A DNA stretch of 64,000 nucleotides from Eudorina sp. 2006-703-Eu-15 (lineage: Eukaryota > Chlorophyta > Chlorophyceae > Chlamydomonadales > Volvocaceae): positions 1 through 64,000 of the forward strand of contig BDSI01000117.1 in NCBI GenBank assembly GCA_003117195.1, written 5' to 3'. Shown here piece after piece: positions 11,605 through 38,436 of the stretch. The stretch's first letter is position 1, and each line of letters begins with the position of its first letter. The position numbers and the translations under genes are program-made. The notes under the pieces are model-generated. The model was not told the DNA's origin, ran no database searches, and saw nothing but the letters and a program-made list of their open reading frames with translations.

Positions 11605-11635
<31 letters not shown>

Positions 11636-12115
11636 GCGGCGCGCGGCAAGTCGTTGACGGCGGCGGCGCCCGCGCCTGCGAGTACGGCTGTCCGCAATGG
11701 CGGCGGCGGCGGCGGCGGCCCGCACATCGACGTGGCGGGCGTGACGCACACCGCCGGGAAGCGCAAGACCAGCTCGGCCACCCTGGACCTGGTACCCGGG
11801 TCCGGTCAGATAACCGTCAACGGTCTGCCCATCGCGTCGTACTTCCGTGAGCCGTCCTTCCGGACGCACGCGCTGCAGCCGCTGGTGCTGACCGGCTCCG
11901 AAACCGAGTACGACATCACCGTACAGGTGCACGGCGGTGGGCTGTCGGGCCAGGCGCAGGCGATCCGCACGGCGGTGGCGCGGGCGCTGGTGGTGCAGCG
12001 ACCGTCGCTCGCGGCTGCGCTGGAGGAGTACACGCGGTGGGATGGGCGGGTGGTGGAGCGGAAGAAGCCGGGTCGGGCCAAGGCGCGACGCGGCTACACC
12101 TGGGTGAAGCGCTGA
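10859..12115 (+). CDS. MRPS9: mitochondrial small-subunit ribosomal protein uS9m
   Basis: This is an intronless frame of 418 aa. The last ~120 residues are a complete uS9 domain: GKRKTSSATLDLVPGSGQIT, NGLPIASYF, GGGLSGQAQAIRTAVARAL and the basic end GRAKARRGYTWVKR (bacterial S9 ends in a similar Ser-Lys-Arg). uS9 sits in the head of the small subunit, its C-terminal tail reaching the P-site tRNA. The ~290-residue N-terminal extension has a Ser/Ala/Arg-rich start compatible with an organelle presequence, a charged helical middle and a Gln run (about 11608-11635) before a Gly run. Volvocine chloroplasts encode their own rps9, so a nuclear copy with this extension is best read as mitochondrial. 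ATG 10859 or 10862 is the first in frame. Being intronless among intron-rich neighbours, it could be retrocopy-derived. Confidence 0.95.
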
Positions 12116-12164
12116 GCGGCCCGTCCGGAAGGGGGAGGGGGTCTGAAATGGGCGCCACCCGAGT

Positions 12165-12225
12165 ACCCGAGTACCCGAGTACCCGACCCGACCCGACCCG
12201 ACCCGACCCGACCCGGCTCGGCTCA
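12165..12225. repeat. (GAGTACCC)n then (ACCCG)n microsatellite
   Basis: Three GAGTACCC-like units grade into a perfect ACCCG pentamer run just downstream of the uS9m stop codon, probably in its 3' UTR. Confidence 0.9.
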
Positions 12226-12529
12226 GCCGGGTCTGACCCGGGCGACCCGCGCTCTGACTCTCAGCTGCAGCTCTGGAAGACCGATAGTTGTACGGCACGG
12301 AGGGCGAGCGGTTGGAGCCAGGTTGAAGCCGGTGTGTGGAAAGGGCGTGGGCGGACTTGTGATGGCGATGGGCGCGCCTCCCTTGGGTGGGCGGGCGGGC
12401 GGGCGGGGACGTCAGCAGTCCCATGGGACAAAGGGCGGGACGGAGGCGCGGACGGGACGACTGTGCCGTCGGCTGTGTGCCGAATTTATGCTGCGTATGG
12501 AGCGCAGTTCGGACGGGGGTCGGGCCAGG

Positions 12530-12760
12530 GTGCGGTCGGTTGGGTGTCGGTCCGCCGCGCGGCAGAGTCGTATGGAGGCTGCAGGCTGTCTGGATCTGGA
12601 CACGAGGCTCCTTCTGAGGCGTCTGGGTGCGGTCGGTTGGGTCGGTCCGACGTGCGGCGGAGTCGTATGGAGGCTGCAGGCCAAAAGAGATGCAGTCTGT
12701 CTGGACACGGGATTCCTGCTTGGGCGTCTGGGTGCGGTCGGTGGGGTGTCGGCCCGAGGC
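12530..12760. repeat. ~100-bp tandem repeat, about 2.3 copies
   Basis: Units begin with GTGCGGTCGGT at about 12530, 12628 and 12732. Each full unit contains AGTCGTATGGAGGCTGCAGG and a GGACACG motif. Copies differ by small indels, so the period varies by several bases. Confidence 0.75.
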
Positions 12761-13961
12761 GCGTCCGCAGCCGCAAGCGGAGGAGAGGAGAGAAGAGGCT
12801 GTGCGCACGAAGGCAGCCGGGTGTGTGGGCGGCTGGGCGCCCTCCCGCTGGGGCTCAGACCGACAGACAACTGACTGGGGCCGAGACCCTGTCGCAGCCC
12901 TTTTCAGAGCGTTCTCGACCTTCTCCGGCCCGCGCTGCACTGTTTGTTATCGCCCCGGTGTGTAGTAGTGGTCCAGCGGTGTGTAGTAAGGGAGTCTCTG
13001 CAGAACACAACTGAGGGTCAGAAGACCCTGTAGCAGCCACCCTGTGTCGGCCGCGCGATGTCCTTCCTGGTGGTGCCTGTCCAGGGCGTGTCGTGTACCG
13101 GCAAGCGCAGGCGCAGGAGCGGGGAGGGCGTGGTGCCGGGCGCTGATGGTTGCGGCCTCTCGTTGGCGACCCCCCTGGTAGCCACGCGGGGACCTGTCGG
13201 CAGCTGTGCAGTAGTAGCGGCAGGCGGCTGACGCGGATCACGGCGCTCGACGCAGCACGGGCGTTGGTGTGTATGTGTGGTTTTGCTGTCACCGTGCTTG
13301 CCTGTCGCAGATCGGGGGGCTGGCTGCCAGGGGCCTGGGAGGACTGGGGACTGGTAGCTGCCGGCCCCCTCCCCGGCATTGCGGTGGGGAGCGCCGCATG
13401 CACACCCGGGGCACCTACCGGTAGCGCGCCAGCCTCAGCTGCCGGTGGCGTTCTGGAGTGAGTCGAGTCCCAGGGGCCGGTTCGGGTCACGGGGGCCAGG
13501 CGAAACGATGCGATATTCCATGCGTTCGGCTGTCCGAATGCTGTGCGTGGCAGACGGGGTGTGGTGCGGCGCGGCGGGGGGCTGTGCGCTGTCATCCGCG
13601 TATGTCGCCGCCCCGACGTGTGCGCCCCAACGTTGGAAGCCACGCGCCCGTTCGTGGGCCTCTTGGAAGCCGTGGACGTTGACACCGCACGCACTGGCGA
13701 CAATACAACCGGTCGGGGGAGGGTCGGGGGTTAGGGACAACTGGTTGGTCGTTGGTCGGTTACGTACACCGGCCTTACACTGGGTCGCCTGCAGAGGCCA
13801 TGACTGTGCTGGAGCCAGGTCCCCCCCCAGGTATGAGGATGGAGGAGCGCGGGTCCGGCGGGTCCCCTGGCGTGTGGAGGCGATGGATGCCCCCTGGCTA
13901 AGAATCTGTGTATGTCACAAAGGTCTACAGTCAAGTAACAGATATCCTCACTGTGAAGGAT

Positions 13962-13992
13962 GTTACAGCGGACCCCACGGGTCATCGGTAAC
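13962..13992. repeat. palindromic dispersed element, full copy
   Basis: GTTACAGCGGACCCCACGGG continues to ATCGGTAAC. The left and right halves are imperfect reverse complements around a GACCCC-ACGGGTC core. Matching copies are at 9056 and 19659, with a half copy at 438. Confidence 0.7.
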
Positions 13993-14068
13993 AGCGCCAG
14001 ATATGCCGGATGCGGGATTGGCAGCAAGCAACCGCAATACCAGCTAGCTGATCTACTGCGCTCACAGC

Positions 14069-14142
14069 AGCCAGACCTAAGGGTCCACCCCGTGAAGGCT
14101 GCATGAGCCAGACCTAAGGGTCCACCCCGAGAAGGCTGCATG
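14069..14142. repeat. 37-bp tandem duplication
   Basis: Two copies of GCCAGACCTAAGGGTCCACC plus AAGGCTGCATGA differ at one or two bases. A third begins and breaks off at 14143. Confidence 0.85.
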
Positions 14143-14675
14143 AGCCAGACCCTACACGGCAACGTCACCCTAAAACTGCCGGCGCGGACCTGCTTGAGTG
14201 GCGTCACATGGCGTACAAATCACCCGGCAGCACGCAACCCATTTCTCGCAAGGGAGCCCGCCAGCAGGCCTCGACCCACCGTTGCAGTCCGGAATCCTTT
14301 CGAGTCCCGCATGGCCCGTTGGCCTTGATGCCAGTGTTACGACTTCCCCGGTCTGCCACCGCGCGCCTGCCGTCCGGGTCCAGTCGTGCGCTACCAGCAC
14401 ATCCCATTCCCGCGCGTGCACCTGGCCCTGGTCCATGGCCAATCCCGACGTCAGTTACGCTAGCAGCCGCAACGTCTTCACCGGCCAGCCCCACCGCCTT
14501 CTGCGTATCTTTACCTCCATCGACAGCTTATGCCTTTGGGACCGGCCACCGCCTCATCCTTTGGGGCCCCGGGCTGGCCCCCTCGGGCAGCCAGCCCTCC
14601 CTCCTCTGTGCCTCTCACCCCCCTGGGCAGTCCACTTCTACTTGGATCACACGGCGCTCCATCCACCTGGACTGC

Positions 14676-14730
14676 TGGGTGTGCCCGGGTTCGTTCTTCG
14701 GGTTTATTAATTTTTCTCAATCTAACCCAC
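14676..14730 (+). repeat. short dispersed repeat, CTGGGTGTGCCCGGGTTCG family
   Basis: CTGGGTGTGCCCGGGTTCG is followed by a T-rich tail (TTTATTAATTTTTCTCAAT). Other copies are at 19917-19966, 58512-58571 and, reversed, 46205-46275, with a divergent one at about 57246-57290. Confidence 0.75.
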
Positions 14731-14902
14731 CTGGACCGCCTCATTCATCATTTGCCGCCATCACGCGGCGCCTTCCCGCCTGCGCTACGCCCGTTCCGGC
14801 AGCTTCCAGCCGACAACCGGCCCACCTACCAGCAGAGCGGCAGGTCCCGCCCCCACCCCACAGACACGCCCCTACACCCACACATGTCTGCGGATGCTAT
14901 AG

Positions 14903-15049
14903 ATACCGAATGAACTCCACAACGCCATCGCCTTCATCGCCTCCTCCCCCACTCAAGTGTCCATGGCGGCGTACGGTAGGATGGGCAACGCAACCGCTGG
15001 ATTGTCTCCATACGACAGCGGGGCCGCGCTGCCGCCGCTACGGCCCTGA
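14903..15049 (+). other. possible isolated terminal exon
   Basis: After CTATAG at 14897-14902 an open frame of 48 codons (starting IPNELHNAIAFIASSP, ending LPPLRP) runs to TGA at 15047-15049. It looks more protein-like than its surroundings, but I found no convincing partner exons upstream. It may be a remnant. Confidence 0.2.
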
Positions 15050-15489
15050 ATATCCCCCGGGGAGCTATCGCTCTTGCCGCAGGTGCTTCAGACCGCTAGC
15101 TGCTGCCATATGCGCACTTGCGGTTTTGGTCCCGTCCTGTGGTGTGGGGGGCTGGTACGCTATCGGAACCAAGCACATCCGTCAACCGCCACCGCCACGG
15201 CTGAGGGCACCGAGGGCCACTACGACCACTTGAATTCGGTGAGCGGTGGCATGGGCGATGGCCGCAACTGCACTGGAATGGGCTGGGTTGCAGAGGGTTG
15301 CAGCTGCCGTGTCCCGGGGTCCTGCCGTACTAAAGAGTCCCAAGTTCTGCCACACTTCCGTTGTATGGGTGTGGAAATAGGGCAGGAAGGGAATGTGAAT
15401 TGAGTTGGGGCTAATCAGAGTTTGCGCCAACTCGGCAACGGGGAGCTGGTACAGCAGGGTACGGCATGCTCTTGCCATGTTTAATGCAA

Positions 15490-15600
15490 GGACGAATATT
15501 GTCAATACTCTCCAGTCGTAATATAAATGTGCTTGTCCTTACATGACTTGCAAAGTCGGATGTCTTAACCACCGGACTATGCACAGAGTTTGCTTCATGG
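15490..15600 (-). repeat. tRNA-like (Ser/Leu-type) remnant, probable SINE head
   Basis: On -, TAGTCCGGTGGTTAAGAC resembles the D-arm/A-box of a class II tRNA and is followed by CATCCGACTTTGCAAGTC. No good B-box or acceptor stem follows, so it is not a functional tRNA gene. It lies just upstream of the ankyrin gene. Confidence 0.4.
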
Positions 15601-15661
15601 TTGAAAGCATTTATGAACCCAAGATAGGCGACCTCTGGTACTCTGGAAGGAATAAGAGCAT

Positions 15662-17698
15662 ATGGAGTTGAGCGATGAGCAATTTGATCAGGGTTGGGGC
15701 GGCCTGACGCCGGAACTGCTGGACTGCGTTGCAGCAAAGCTTGAAAGCAACGAGGTCGTTTGCACTATGAAAATGATCAACAGAGCAACGGCCGCGCATT
15801 TTAAGCACCGCGCCTCAATCCAGCTGTCCCGGCCGGTGCCGCAGCATGCGTTCGCGTGGCGCTGGGGCAGGCCGGACTCAGCCCGGGACATGACTCTGGA
15901 GCAGCGGCACCAACTGCTCGCCCTCACGGCCCGCAGCGGCGTGCTGGCGAACCTGCAGGTTGCCCACGAGGCGGCAGCCTGCTCCATGCTCGTCAGCGAG
16001 CTATTCGACCACGCAGCTTCGGGCGGCTCCCTGGACGTGTGCCAGTGGCTGCACGACATGGTCCTCTGGAATTTCGATTTAATCGAGACCATGATTATCT
16101 CAGCTGCCGGGTCCGGTCACCTCCACATTGTGCGTTGGTTGCTGCAGTCTGAGGGCCCCCATCATCAACATGTGTACTGCTGGGCCGCCTTGATCGTCGC
16201 TGCTAGCACAGGTCAACGGGCCGTGTGTGAGGAGGTGCTGGACTATGGAACGCCGGTACCATACCAGGCGGTGTGCGCTGCCTTCAAGAACGGCCACGTC
16301 GACCTCGGAGAGTGGCTCCTGAATGGGTGCGAGCTGCCTGGCGGCGACAAGGCAGTTTTTTTGGAACTGTTGTCGTCAGCCATCCTTGGCTTGGACCTGT
16401 CTTCCCTTCAGCGGGTGCTTCCCACACTTTATGGCAGCCGGCCATTGTCATCTGGCGCTGAGGGCTTTGGATGTGTCCTTTATAGTCCCACACCCGACTG
16501 GCGGGCCAAGCTGGCGTGGCTGGAGCAGCAGGCCGGCCCGAGCATTACCCGGTGGCTCTTCCATGACCTGTTGGAGACGGTGCTGGAGACTGGGCCGGAT
16601 GCCGTGGAGCGCGTGCAGCTGCTGCACCAGCGGCAGACCCACCCGAGCCGCGACGTGCTTACGATTGCAGCAGTACGGGCTCATAACATACCCGTCTTGA
16701 GGTATCTCCGGGATAACGGTCTGCTGGATATCTGGTGTCTTGAAGCCGGTATCCGGAAGGCCGCGTCCAAGGGCAACCTGGACCGGCTGATGGAGCTCAA
16801 GGCCCTGGGCGGTCGCCTGACGGTGGATGCTGCCCGTGGGGCCGCCCAGAACGGTCACCTGCACGTGCTGCAGTGGCTGGCGGGGCCCGAGGCGGGGCCG
16901 GAGGGCGAGGAGGCGCTGCGGCAGGTAGTTCGGCCCCTGACGCGTTACGCGGCCGAATCAGGCAGCGTGGAGGTGATGCGGTGGCTGCGGGAGCGGGGCT
17001 GCCCCTGGGCCGAGGGCACGTTCAAGGCTGCGCTGGAATCTGGCAGCGTCCCTTTGTTGGAGATGCTTGCGGCCGAGGGCTGCCCGATGCAGGTAGGTGC
17101 GTTGCCACTTTTACGCGTGTGTGGTGTCGGGGAAAGCTCAACACGGTTCAAGGCGTTGGAGGGTTTGGGTTTCCTCGGGTTGTGGTAGCACAGTTGCGTT
17201 TCTTGCTCACCTGGACACTACACACCTTGGGCCTGTGCAACGTGCAACGTGCTGATGTTAAGCAATGGCCCCATCAGTAGCTGATCTGCCCCTCCTGTCT
17301 CTTCCGGGGTCACATCTTAATCGCGTAACTGGTAAGGTAGGACAGCTACACGCAGCCGTCTCACGCCCTGTCCTCATTTCATGCCCTACGCCCTGCGCCG
17401 GTGCAAGCAGAACTACGAGGCTCACATGAAGGGAGCCTGCTCCGGCGACCTGCTCACGCTGACCTGCTTGCGGCAGTTGGGCTGCCCCTGGGACCCAGCC
17501 GGGGAGACCTTCAACAGCGCCATCAAAGCTGGGTGCAGTCCGCAGCAGCTTCAGCGTCTCCTGGATATAGGCTGCCCGGTCGACTGGCAATGTGCGAGGA
17601 GGGGCGCGTTGGAAGCGAAGGCCGACAGGGTGCAGTTGTGGGTGGAGGCCCAGATGCAGGCAGCGGGTATCCCGCCGGATGCAGAGGGTTCGGGCTAG
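15662..17698 (+). CDS. F-box-like ankyrin-repeat protein
   Basis: Exon 1 is 15662-17092 (477 codons, CAG|GTAGGT) and exon 2 is 17411-17698 (acceptor GCAAGCAG, TAG stop), joined in phase 0, giving 572 aa. The N-terminus (GLTPELLDCVAAKLESNEVV) resembles the F-box-like start of a large volvocine ankyrin family. It is followed by divergent ankyrin repeats such as AASGGSLDVCQWLHD, AAGSGHLHIVRWLLQ, AAQNGHLHVLQWLAG and AAESGSVEVMRWLRERGCPW, and in exon 2 by LRQLGCPWDPAG and LLDIGCPVDW. Ankyrins bind proteins; with an F-box the guess is an SCF ubiquitin-ligase substrate adaptor, but the F-box is weak and its partner unknown. A partial duplicate lies 1.7 kb downstream at 18724-19410. TGTAA occurs about 220 nt after the stop, within a SINE tail fragment. 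Confidence 0.85.
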
Positions 17699-18723
17699 TG
17701 TGACCGTAACCAGGCGGCACTCTGGGTGCCCAGTGATACATGCGGAATCATGAGGAACAGAAGTACGGCACGCGATCCCGTGCATCTCCGTACTTGATCA
17801 TGCGGGCATGCGCCTCCCCCAACAACCAGCGTCATGCTGCCGTACATAGACGACGTCATTGTCAAAGGGAGCATGCCGTACAAGAACCCAGCTGCACTGC
17901 CCCGATCTTCGAGTAATGTAATGTAACCGTTACAAGGTGGACCCGTATCCCGTATTCGAGTGCCCCTCCCGACCCAGGGGCAACGGCGGGTTTCGGACAT
18001 TGGCGCATGTGCATGTGATCGGCGTACAGTGCGGACGAGGTGGTTTGAAGCGCTTTTCAAGTCGCTGACCCGTGGGTCCGTTTCAGTGGCAGTTGAGGCC
18101 GGCCTGCACGTGCACTGCCGCCGCCGCATGTTACTCCCGCATGCGGCCATGCTGTGCATTCATGTCTGGCGCTGTCCTTTCCATGGATCGATTGCGGCAG
18201 AGGGCCGACCTCAGCGGCGGAGTTAGTTGTCGTGGAGTGTACACCGCGTGCATGTGGGTCGCACAGCGGGGCGGTGCTTGCCCATTGAGGTTACTTGTAG
18301 TAGTGCGGTTCGTCGGCGTCGGGGGTATTGAAGCACCTCCGGCGGTTCCTCGGCCAGGACTCATCGCATCCGTGTACGGCCTGCCCCCATTCATGGGTCT
18401 GCCCCCCCCCGGCCCCCGCGGTGCACCGATTCCCTGAAGAGGTCTCGGTCGCTGGCGTGCATGGGCGTCATTTGATAGCTGGATTCCTAATGCCGGACCG
18501 GTCGGTGCAGTAAGGACACCCCATGATCCCCGGCGCCCTATCGCTCACCACAGCAGGACCGCACCACTGATCACATGTATGCCCGCAGCATGTTACATGA
18601 CGAACCCCGGATGGGGCCGTGCTGTGCGTTCGGACCGCGATATCCTGTCCTGTGCGGGGCTTTGATTGACTGCGGCAGTGGGGTGACTGCCGCGACGGAT
18701 TCGCCATGGTGGGTGTGTGCACC
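17699..18723. other. spacer between the ankyrin gene and its broken copy
   Basis: Holds a SINE tail fragment (17915-17965) and one perfect GACCCGTGGGTC palindrome (18067-18078). No gene is supported. Confidence 0.5.
17915..17965 (-). mobile_element. SINE 3'-tail fragment
   Basis: ATGTAACCGTTACAAGGTGG and the following GACCCGTATCCCG match the tail end of the SINE at 10010. The body is missing. Confidence 0.6.
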
Positions 18724-19410
18724 GCGGTGGATGCTGCCCGTGGGGCCGCCCAGAACGGTCACCTGCACGTGCTGCAGTGGATGGCGGGGCCCGAGGCGGG
18801 GCCGGAGGGCGGGGAGGCGCTGCGGCAGGCAGGGGCCGAACTGACGTACATTGCGGCCGAATCAGGCAGCGTGGAGGTGATGCGGTGGCTGCGGGTGCGG
18901 GGCTGCCCCTAGGCGGGAAGCACATTCGGGGCTGCGATTCGATCAGGCAGCGTCCCCCTTCTGGAGATGCTTGTGGCCGAGGGCTGCCCAACGGAGGTAG
19001 GTGTGTCGCTGCTTTACGTGTGTATGCCACAGGTGGTGTCGGGGAAAGCTCAACACGGTTCAAGGCGTTGGAGGGTTTGGGTTTCCTCGGGTTGTTGATT
19101 AGGCGTGGTAGCTCGTTGTGGTAGCACAGTTGCGTTTCTTGCTCACCTGGACTGTACACACCTTGAGCCTGTGCAACGTGCAACGTGCTGATGTTAAGCA
19201 CCGGCCCCATCAGTCGCTGATCTGCCCCTCCTGTCTCATCCGGGGTCACATCTTCTTCGCGTAACTGGCAAGGTAGGACAGCTAGTCAGCTACATTCAAC
19301 CGTCTCACACCCTGTTATCGTTTCATGCCCGACACCCTGTACCCGTGCAAGCAGAACTATGAGCTTCACATGAACCACATTTGCGCCCGTGCAAACAGGC
19401 TTACGAGCAC
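18724..19410 (+). pseudogene. partial duplicate of the upstream ankyrin gene
   Basis: This stretch matches 16815-17440 through the end of exon 1 (DAARGAAQNGHLHVLQWMAG), the GTAGGT donor, the intron and the start of exon 2 (TGCAAGCAGAACTATGAG). A TGG codon of the parent (in GCPW) is TAG here at 18910-18912. The frame stays open beyond it up to the donor (EGCPTE). The copy lacks the first ~385 codons and stops just after the exon-2 start. Intron sequence is still very similar, so the duplication looks recent and DNA-mediated. Confidence 0.85.
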
Positions 19411-19658
19411 ACCATGATCACCGCGATGTGTCGTCGGCAGCAGTCTGCTGCTTCTGCCAGCAGCCTCTCCGTGGGAGCCGGGGTAGCCCCGCTGACCAGC
19501 CGGCCAGACAAATCCACTGAAGCCCATCCCGAACGTCCTGCCTGTACGACACTCACATTCCTGTCTGCACGGCACTCACTCCGGCCGGCTCCGTCCAAAC
19601 ACCCTACCCCCATCTCATTCATTCATTCACTCATCTGCATGCTGTTTGAATGAATCAT

Positions 19659-19693
19659 GCTACACCGGACCACTCGTGGGTCATCGGCGACAG
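19659..19693. repeat. palindromic dispersed element, degraded copy
   Basis: GCTACACCGGACC...CGTGGGTCATCGGCGACAGC matches the copies at 9056 and 13962, with an expanded core. Confidence 0.6.
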
Positions 19694-19916
19694 CTGAGGC
19701 CTCATCGCCGCAACACTGCGAATGGAAACCCGCGTCTGCACATGTACCGTACCCATGGGCGGCATTGGGCGGGTGTTCCGCATGCGGGCATTTACGGAAG
19801 CCGCTTCGCCCCTCACCGGTTGGCACGCGGTTTCCCTACGTCCCTCGCCTGGCATGCAGTTTCCCTTAACACCGGCGCGCAGGTGCACGCAACGCATTCC
19901 CCCACCATCACCTTTC

Positions 19917-19966
19917 TGAGTATTTCTGGGTGTGTCCGGGTTCGTTTGTGGTTTCTTTCCTTTTTC
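19917..19966 (+). repeat. short dispersed repeat, CTGGGTGTGCCCGGGTTCG family
   Basis: TGAGTATTTCTGGGTGTGTC then CGGGTTCGTTTGTGG and a T-rich end. It lies just 3' of the - strand gene. Confidence 0.7.
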
Positions 19967-19989
19967 ACTTTATCTCCCCACCATCATCT

Positions 19990-36621
<16,632 letters not shown>

Positions 36622-38436
36622 TTCCTGGATACCACGAGGTATGATATGGCAAATAATGATATCAATGTTATAAATTGTCCTGAAGGCCCTACAAGAACGC
36701 TTACGCGGTGTCTACAGCTGCCAACTGCCTACTCGACTGGCAACATCACACGAGGCAGGCACTAACCAACATCAGGCCTCCCATAAAAATCAAACAGATC
36801 AAGATGTGCTTGATGGCGTAATGACGCACAAGCGCAGCCGGGAACCCGGGCTGAACCTCGGCCGGCAAGGCGTTTCTTAACGGTAGGGTTGCAACGATAC
36901 GGTTCGCATTCCCGGCTCAATCATCCAAAGCTGAGGCGGAATGCGCAAGCGTGTCGCCATTAAATTTATGTCTTGAATATTAAGTCTTGATTTTCTGTGT
37001 CAGTATGTTGCCGTTTTCAGCAGCTGACGCGTTGTTTGAGGCCCGCCGTAAAAAAACACGCAATGGGCGCCGTTTTCCTTTTTCCAGGTAGGCAGGTTTA
37101 AGATATCTCTTACGGCTCAATAAACACGAGTAGATCGCCCACCGCATCCTTTACCTGCGCCCATATCAGTGCAGCCTCCCTAGCCTCCTGATGGGTAAGT
37201 TAGTCCCGCTTGGCCAAATGCTTCCACGCCCTTCCATATCGGCTCCGCAGCAATCGGCGAGTCTCGACAGGCCCTTCCCGTCCGTTGTTGGCCATATCCT
37301 TGGGGCACGCATCCTGGTGCACACAACACGGTACGCCGCTAGGGGCCGCTGCGCAAGGACGATCATACCAAGCACCCTTCATTCCGGCATCTGCCCTGGC
37401 CTTGTCGAGGCGGTGTAACCCTTGTATGTGGCTGTGGGGCGGGTGCACCCGGTTGTCCCTCCGACGGTCAAACTCCGGGGCCGCCTGGCGCCTGCTGGTC
37501 AACGCTCGCGTGTGCCGCGCACTACATCCTCTGATTCAAACAGCAACCGGATCGCAACGGCCTGTAACGGCGCTGAAGCCCACCCTGCCCCGCCAAGCAC
37601 TTTATGTCTAGTGTCCGGAGCCGACAGACACCAGGTCAAGTCATGTCAGGTCAGGTCAGGGCACGGTGGGGACGTCGCCTGACTGACACAGGAGCCGGCA
37701 CGAGGCCGCGCGTGGGCCGGGATGCTGTGGGCCCCCAACAGCAAGCAAGCAAATAAAGCCCCTGCAAGCCCGCCCCTGCAAGCCTTGCCGCTGCCGTCAT
37801 TGCTTCTCATTGCAGCCTGGTACCACCCATTTTAATCAAAAATTGGTCTCATTTGTCTAATCTCATTTGTCTAATCTCATTTGTCCGGTCCGTTCAGAAA
37901 CAAGTCTGCCCCTACCACAGCGCGCAGACCTCCCACCAGACGCCGTCCCCCACATCGGTGCCATCCCCTCGCTCCAGGGGGGATTTCGTTGGCCCACCTG
38001 ACCCGGGCGGTACGGCAGCCCGCTGAACCCTAGAGTTGTTCCTACTCGAGAGTCACACTCGCGTCACGTTTTTGCCCACTCGTAATCCTAGAAAGAGAGA
38101 GAGAGGTATGGTACACGCTCGCCGCCGCGTTCGGGCCAGGGAGCGGTGTTGCGGGTTGTGGGACGGGGACGGGGCATCAAGTAGAAGACCAAGAACGACC
38201 CGGACCCGGGGCTCTCGCGAAGTGTCGTACTTTCCCTGCAGCCTGATCAGGCCTGATCACCTGTGGCCCAATCGCTCGCTCGAAGTGGCTTCATTCAATC
38301 CCAGTCGAGCCCAGCCGAATCGCAGATTAAACTTCGCTCTTCGGGCATGCCCGACGTTTTCCCGCTGTGTGGGAGAGCCTACTGTGTCTGCTGTGCCTTG
38401 CACGCCACGACATCAGCCCCCTCCCTCATCCCAAGA
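36622..38436. other. intergenic spacer, promoter side of the giant gene
   Basis: The 5' region of the giant ankyrin gene (ATG at 36621 on -) and the 3' flank of the HAD gene. It contains a 14-bp tandem repeat at 37845-37887. Frames on both strands around 37170-37680 have no recognisable domain. No TATA-like or other promoter motif stands out. Confidence 0.5.
37845..37887. repeat. 14-bp tandem repeat
   Basis: Three copies of TCTCATTTGTCTAA, the last diverging at its end. Confidence 0.85.

Larger units (their letters stand above)
12116..15661. other. repeat-rich spacer
   Basis: Contains an ACCCG pentamer run (12165-12225), a ~100-bp tandem repeat (12530-12760), the palindromic element (13962-13992), a 37-bp tandem pair (14069-14142), one short dispersed repeat (14676-14730), a weak exon candidate (14903-15049) and a tRNA-like stretch (15490-15600). 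No complete gene is supported. Confidence 0.5.
19411..19989. other. spacer, 3' flank of the giant ankyrin gene
   Basis: Contains a palindromic-element copy at 19659-19693 and a CTGGGTGTG-family copy at 19917-19966, directly after the stop codon of the - strand gene. No gene is seen. Confidence 0.5.

Noticed and set aside
11558..12940. 460-codon open frame on - opposite the uS9m gene
   Set aside because: Antisense shadow of the uS9 coding region continuing through GC-rich repeats; no domain.
13058..13230. Small frame starting MSFLVVPVQGVSCTGKRRRR
   Set aside because: 57 codons, no splice partner, no homology recognised and GC-driven openness on several frames.
14208..15233. 341-codon Pro/Ser-rich open frame on +
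   Set aside because: No codon bias or domain; it crosses repeats and a T-rich dispersed element. Only the short 14903-15049 piece looked at all exon-like.
15505..15595. Possible tRNA-Ser gene on -
   Set aside because: Only the D-arm-like part fits; no B box or closing stem.
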